Positions 61,085-64,000 of a stretch of DNA of 64,000 nt are shown in pieces. Origin of the DNA: Pseudomonas sp. LBUM920 (GTDB lineage: Bacteria > Pseudomonadota > Gammaproteobacteria > Pseudomonadales > Pseudomonadaceae). Made by a program: the position numbers and the translations under genes. The stretch lies in contig NZ_CP027762.1 in NCBI RefSeq assembly GCF_003852315.1, forward strand, positions 5,623,501 through 5,687,500. Direction: 5' to 3'. The notes under the pieces are model-generated. The model was not told where the DNA came from and did no database searches. It saw nothing but the letters and a program-made list of their open reading frames with translations. Positions within the stretch are counted from its first letter, which is position 1, and the number at the start of each line of letters is the position of its first letter.

Positions 61085-61546
61085 ATGGACAAATACGACC
61101 GCATGCTCCTCAGCGCCCTGCTCGAGGATGGCCGCGCGTCCTATGCGCAGTTGGCCCGCACTGTAAACCTCTCCGCCCCCGCTGTGGCCGAGCGCGTGGC
61201 CAAGCTGGAAGCCAGCGGGGTGATCACCGGGTATCAGGCCAAGGTCGACCTATCGAAAATCGGTTTGCCGATCCAATGCACGATAGAGCTGCGCCTGACC
61301 AACAATGGCAGCCAAAAGGTTTACGACGCCCTCGCGGAAATCCCCGAGCTGACCGAATGCCATCGGGTAACAGGCGACCCGTGCGTGATCATGCAGGCGG
61401 CCGTGGGCTCGATGCCGGAGTTGGAGAACCTGATCAACCGGGTGGCGAAGTTTGGCTTCAGCAAGACCTCGATCATTTTGTCGAGCGCAATAGCGCGGCG
61501 GGTGCCGTTGGGGCAGTTGGAACGCAATGGGAAAAATGGCGGCTGA
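61085..61546 (+). CDS. Lrp/AsnC-family regulator
   Basis: This 153-residue protein has an N-terminal HTH (about 3-60: DKYDRMLLSALLEDGRASY, AVAERVAKLEASGVI) and a C-terminal RAM ligand-binding domain (about 70-145). ATG at 61085 has a usable upstream site and removes a non-conserved 12-residue tail. It is divergent from the YedA-type exporter, so it probably controls that gene in response to an amino acid. Confidence 0.87.
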   Translation: MDKYDRMLLSALLEDGRASYAQLARTVNLSAPAVAERVAKLEASGVITGYQAKVDLSKIGLPIQCTIELRLTNNGSQKVYDALAEIPELTECHRVTGDPCVIMQAAVGSMPELENLINRVAKFGFSKTSIILSSAIARRVPLGQLERNGKNGG

Positions 61547-61575
61547 TACACCGTCATCGCTGCGATGCGGCGCCC

Positions 61576-61651
61576 CGACAAGCCAGCTCCCACAGTAGAT
61601 TGCATCCAGCCCTGGCGCCTCGGTCAACCGTGGGAACTGGCTTGCCTGCGA
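61576..61651. repeat. Degenerate REP doublet, tail-to-tail
   Basis: A left arm CAAGCCAGCTCCCAC (upstream part eroded) faces GTGGGAACTGGCTTGCCTGC. The spacer is longer than in other tail-to-tail doublets. It lies after the Lrp-type gene. Confidence 0.65.
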
Positions 61652-61665
61652 TGGCGTCAGTTGCT

Positions 61666-61929
61666 TCAGCGAAGACTTGAGCGCTGAGAAATCAACTCGA
61701 CAACCTGTTTGATGGTCGTGATGTGATCCCAGTCTTCCTGAGTCGCCTGCAGGTTGAATTGCCACTTAATCTGCATAACGAAGCAGGTCAAATCGTCATC
61801 AATGATCGTGAAGTCATGGATGAAATCCGTGTGTTCCGTCACGTGGCTTCGGTCGATAAAACCAATGATATCGACGAACAGCTGAATCACCTTTTCGCAG
61901 ATCTCGGCTCGGGTCGGGCTACCTTCCAT
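61666..61929 (-). CDS. ACP-like small protein without the phosphopantetheine Ser (DUF1493-like)
   Basis: This 87-residue acidic protein looks like an acyl-carrier-type four-helix bundle: EICEKVIQLFVDIIG (about 9-23), then HDFTIIDDDLTCFVMQIKWQ (about 38-57) and HITTIKQVVELI (about 69-80). Where carrier proteins have D-S-L it reads DDD, so it cannot carry the prosthetic group. The D-x-x-I-x-x-DD pattern suggests the DUF1493 family. ATG at 61929 has GAGG 6 bases upstream. It overlaps the end of the truncated membrane gene by 3 bases. The role is unknown; it may be a partner or immunity protein. Confidence 0.6.
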   Translation of the reverse strand: MEGSPTRAEICEKVIQLFVDIIGFIDRSHVTEHTDFIHDFTIIDDDLTCFVMQIKWQFNLQATQEDWDHITTIKQVVELISQRSSLR

Positions 61930-62155
61930 TTCTCGCCTCATAGGCACATTTGCCAATACTGATCAGGTCAAAAATAGTCGGCCCCACAGCAACGAAGGGA
62001 ATGCCTCGCCCAATAATGCCAAATACGCGGACGGTGCCAAACGGTGCTTTTGCCAACCTGGCCGCTGTTGGCTGCCTGATCAGCTTACGAGGGAAAAAGC
62101 GCATTCCAATAAGGTTCGCCAGGTTCGTCGTTTTGCTGGAGCCGACGTGGATCCC
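61919..62155 (-). pseudogene. 5'-truncated small membrane protein fragment
   Basis: The frame from 62104 (ATG) to 61919 encodes about 61 residues. Translation without requiring a start continues upstream to a TGA at about 62153, giving some 78 residues in all that read like one protein: NGIHVGSSKTTNLANLIG, then FFPRKLIRQPTAARLAKAPF, then a hydrophobic VFGIIGRGIPFVAVGPTIFD segment. The upstream part stops at the start region of the divergent DUF6124-like gene with no ribosome site or signal peptide. So this is probably the C-terminal end of a larger protein whose 5' part was lost. The ending KCAYEARNGR overlaps the ACP-like gene. The identity is unknown; a toxin or effector C-terminus is one possibility. 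Confidence 0.5.
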
Positions 62156-62163
62156 GTTTCACC

Positions 62164-62460
62164 ATGGTCAAAGTCACCCCCGATCCACCCAACTTCCTCA
62201 GCGAAGACGCCCTGCTCAACCGCCGAGCCATCGACTACTACCTCCACGCCTGCGCTCCGGACGCGCCCAACTTTGTGCTGAACGACAACCTGAGCTTCGA
62301 AGACGCGCTCGCGCATGCAGCCGACTTGCTGCATTGCGCGGTGGAAACGGCGCAGGTGGCGGGTGAGACGATCAGCGCGCAACAGCGGGCGGTGATGCAT
62401 TTGGTGGGGATGGCGAAAGGCGTGGTGGGTCGGGCGTTGGAATGCGTGCAGCCTCGATGA
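62164..62460 (+). CDS. Small soluble protein (DUF6124/DUF3077-like)
   Basis: This 98-residue protein begins MVKVTPDPPNF, a start shared by a set of small Pseudomonas paralogues that I know as DUF6124 or DUF3077. It is helical, with no membrane segment. The middle LSFEDALAHAADLLHCAVET fits the family. The function is unknown. It is divergent from the truncated membrane fragment and followed by a REP doublet. Confidence 0.7.
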   Translation: MVKVTPDPPNFLSEDALLNRRAIDYYLHACAPDAPNFVLNDNLSFEDALAHAADLLHCAVETAQVAGETISAQQRAVMHLVGMAKGVVGRALECVQPR

Positions 62461-62476
62461 ACACGGCATAACCCCT

Positions 62477-62564
62477 GTGGGAGCGGGCTTGCCCGCGAAG
62501 GCGGTGTATCAGTCAATTGATCCGGCGGCTGACACACTGCATTCGCGGGCAAGCCCGCTCCCAC
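62477..62564. repeat. REP doublet, head-to-head
   Basis: GTGGGAGCGGGCTTGCCCGC and its inverted copy GCGGGCAAGCCCGCTCCCAC flank a spacer with GGTGTATCAGTCAATTGATC. It is perfect in both arms. Confidence 0.9.
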
Positions 62565-62600
62565 ATTTGATATTCAGTGTTCTTATGGAGTGTGGTCGGT

Positions 62601-63236
62601 TTAGAACCCGCGGTGCTTCTTCAGATGCTCATTGATCTTCGCTGCCGGCACTTTCTGCAAGGTGCACAGCAGGTCGTGGGACAGTTCGCGCAACCCATGC
62701 GTACCGCGCAGTTGCTCGGCCAGGTGCGCCGTCAAGTTAGCTGCCATTTCGGCATCCGCCATCGCCCGGTGAGCCTTGCCGGTGTGGGGCAGTTGGGCGA
62801 ATGAGTTCAACGTGCCGAGTTTGTGGTTCGGCGCCGACGGCATCAAGCGGCGGGCCAGCAGCAGCGAGCAGGCGAATTTTTGCAGGCGAGTGCGGCGGAT
62901 CAGGCCCAGCTCAAAATCCCAGAACTTTTGGTCGAACGCGGCGTTGTGCGCCAGCAGTGGCGTGGTGCCGACGAATTCATTCACTTCGTTCATCACGCGC
63001 TCGGCCGGTGGCGCGCTGCGCAGCATGGCGTTGCTGATGCCGGTGAGCTGTTCGATAAAGCCCGGCACGCGCACGCCGGCATTCATCAGGCTCTGGTAGC
63101 GGTCCACGATCTGGCCGCGTTCAAGGATGACCACCGCGATTTCCGTGGCCCGGCAGTGGCTGCTCGGGGTGATGCCGGTGGTTTCAAAGTCGATGACCGC
63201 TATACGTTCCAAACCTGTTCCAACTCCGTCTGACAA
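62601..63236 (-). CDS. DEDDh 3'-5' exonuclease (DnaQ-like)
   Basis: This protein of about 203-211 residues has the exonuclease motifs of the DnaQ superfamily: VIDFETTG (about 14-21, Asp and Glu), AHNAAFDQKF (about 96-105, Asp) and HRAMADAEMAA (about 157-167, His and Asp), so it is of the DEDDh type. The start is uncertain. TTG at 63236 lacks a ribosome site, while a second TTG eight codons later follows GGAG. It begins 5 bases after the NYN nuclease gene, so the two are cotranscribed. Substrate (DNA or RNA) cannot be told. Confidence 0.83.
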   Translation of the reverse strand: MSDGVGTGLERIAVIDFETTGITPSSHCRATEIAVVILERGQIVDRYQSLMNAGVRVPGFIEQLTGISNAMLRSAPPAERVMNEVNEFVGTTPLLAHNAAFDQKFWDFELGLIRRTRLQKFACSLLLARRLMPSAPNHKLGTLNSFAQLPHTGKAHRAMADAEMAANLTAHLAEQLRGTHGLRELSHDLLCTLQKVPAAKINEHLKKHRGF

Positions 63237-63241
63237 TTGAC

Positions 63242-63718
63242 TTATTTAAGCAGCAGCGCGCCTTCGATCGGCACGTAGCGGCTGGCGGCGCGTATCAACG
63301 AGTTGGCCGTCAGCCCCGGGACGCCATAGGCCACGGCTTCGACGCCATGCTTTTGGATGATGCGCTCGAGCAGCATGTCGAAATCACCGTCGCCGGAGGC
63401 CAGCACCACTTCGTCGACGTGGTCGGCGGCGTCCATGATGTCGAGGGTGATGCCCACGTCCCAGTCGCCCTTGGCCGAGCCGTCGCTGCGTTGGATGTAG
63501 GGTTTGAGTTTTACCGTGAAGCCCAGGTTGCGCAGGATCTGCTGGAATTGCTGCTGCTTGCTGTCGCCACGGTCGATGGCGTACGCATAGGCTTCAACGA
63601 TCTGCCCGCGCGCGCTGATGTCAGCCCACAGGGCGGCGTAATTGAAATGACAACCGTAGGCCTGGCGCACGGTGTAGTAGAGGTTTTGTACATCGGCGAA
63701 CACCGCAATTTTCTTCAC
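63242..63718 (-). CDS. NYN-domain (LabA/DUF88) putative ribonuclease
   Basis: This 158-residue protein is of the NYN/PIN-like nuclease fold. Conserved acidic residues are seen in VFADVQNLYY (5-14), GDWDVGITLDIMD (about 84-96) and LASGDGDFDML (about 106-116). The SGDGDF motif is a hallmark of the LabA/DUF88 branch. Cleavage of RNA is expected from family members but is not shown for this protein. It is directly upstream of the DEDDh exonuclease. Confidence 0.85.
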   Translation of the reverse strand: MKKIAVFADVQNLYYTVRQAYGCHFNYAALWADISARGQIVEAYAYAIDRGDSKQQQFQQILRNLGFTVKLKPYIQRSDGSAKGDWDVGITLDIMDAADHVDEVVLASGDGDFDMLLERIIQKHGVEAVAYGVPGLTANSLIRAASRYVPIEGALLLK

Positions 63719-63803
63719 CGCACTTCCCCATGGTTGCCACTTGGACCTCGAACGTGAGAGCCCGCAAAGGCGCCAGTATGCCAGCCATGGGAAAGTTTCA
63801 GCG

Positions 63804-63835
63804 AAAAATCAGCCCGGGGCGACGAAGCGCCCCGG
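63804..63835 (-). terminator. Rho-independent terminator of the edge gene
   Basis: On the minus strand CCGGGGCG-CTTCGT-CGCCCCGG is followed by a short gap and TTTTT, 11 bases after the stop of the partial gene at the window edge. Confidence 0.85.
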
Positions 63836-63846
63836 TTGAAGGCGGG

Positions 63847-64000
63847 TCAGACGAAGGAATCGTCGTCGCCAAACGAGGAGGAATCGTCGCCATAGTCGCT
63901 GTCGGCGAAGCTGTCCGAGGCATTGTCGCTGCCCCAGCTGTCATTGCCGGCAAACTTCTGGTCGTCGTTGCCCCAATTGCCGTTATCACTGGCGGGCGCC
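63847..64000 (-). CDS. Acidic C-terminus of a gene leaving the window
   Basis: The last 50 codons of a minus-strand gene are visible. They are rich in Asp, Ser, Asn and Gly, with repeated G-N-D / S-D-x units (NWGNDDQKFAGNDSWGSDNA and then DYGDDSSSFGDDD), ending SFV and TGA. The acidic low-complexity tail is followed by a good terminator, which supports a real gene. The main domain is outside, so the protein cannot be identified. Confidence 0.7.
   Translation of the reverse strand, partial: APASDNGNWGNDDQKFAGNDSWGSDNASDSFADSDYGDDSSSFGDDDSFV

Overview
The window is high-GC chromosomal DNA from a Pseudomonas, most likely the P. fluorescens group. Three things point there. Intergenic gaps are studded with GTGGGAGC...GCTTGC REP doublets typical of those genomes. 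The gene content is core Pseudomonas. The block morA-glyA-yjiA-yjiX-cstA-mapZ-radA-ankB-katB-mscL-fpr has, as far as I recall, the same order as P. aeruginosa PAO1 PA4601-PA4615. I see no rRNA, tRNA, insertion sequence, prophage or CRISPR array. Most of the window is stable chromosome with small accessory pockets.

Layout. 1-7.4 kb: the 3' end of an ArnT-like glycosyltransferase, a UPF0114 membrane protein, a large lipoprotein of unknown function, a small hypothetical gene and a Lon-like AAA+ protease. 6.9-9.4 kb: a DUF3015 plus DUF4105 envelope pair. 9.4-10.3 kb: a tandem array of 133/134-bp REP-doublet units. 10.3-15.3 kb: a chorismate-mutase-like enzyme, a lipoprotein, an atypical Gre factor, gdhA and ettA. 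15.5-31 kb: c-di-GMP signalling (morA, mapZ), one-carbon metabolism (glyA), pyruvate-type uptake (cstA-yjiX-yjiA), DNA repair and oxidative stress (radA, ankB, katB), osmotic safety (mscL) and a ferredoxin reductase. 31-36 kb: an orphan LuxR regulator, rlmG, and the cyanide-insensitive oxidase cioAB with a 55-aa DUF2474 subunit and an ANR-type box upstream.

36-45 kb: an MFS exporter, a three-subunit PaoABC-like molybdenum aldehyde oxidase, a small secreted protein, and a purine permease overlapping trmA. 44.7-50.4 kb: a quinate/shikimate catabolic cluster (aroQ, shikimate/quinate dehydrogenase, TetR regulator, QuiC1 dehydroshikimate dehydratase, MFS transporter). Two of its promoters share a near-identical palindrome, and aroQ has a hairpin leader carrying a Hfq/Crc-type A-rich motif. 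50.4-61.5 kb: transporters, a zinc metallopeptidase with an alpha/beta hydrolase, HAD phosphatase plus TesB, GNAT, a histone-deacetylase-like hydrolase, a BaiN/YhiN flavoprotein, an RhlE-like helicase, and a YedA-type exporter divergent from an Lrp regulator. 61.6-64 kb: an ACP-like DUF1493-type gene beside a 5'-truncated membrane-protein fragment, a small DUF6124-like protein, a NYN nuclease/DEDDh exonuclease pair, and the acidic C-terminus of a gene leaving the window.

I found no clearly undescribed multi-gene system. The best leads are the higher-order REP array, the shared quinate-cluster operator with the aroQ leader, the LuxR solo, and the ACP-like protein next to a truncated membrane gene, which may be the scar of a toxin or effector locus. 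Locus tags from PAO1 and family names come from memory of these families. No search was run.
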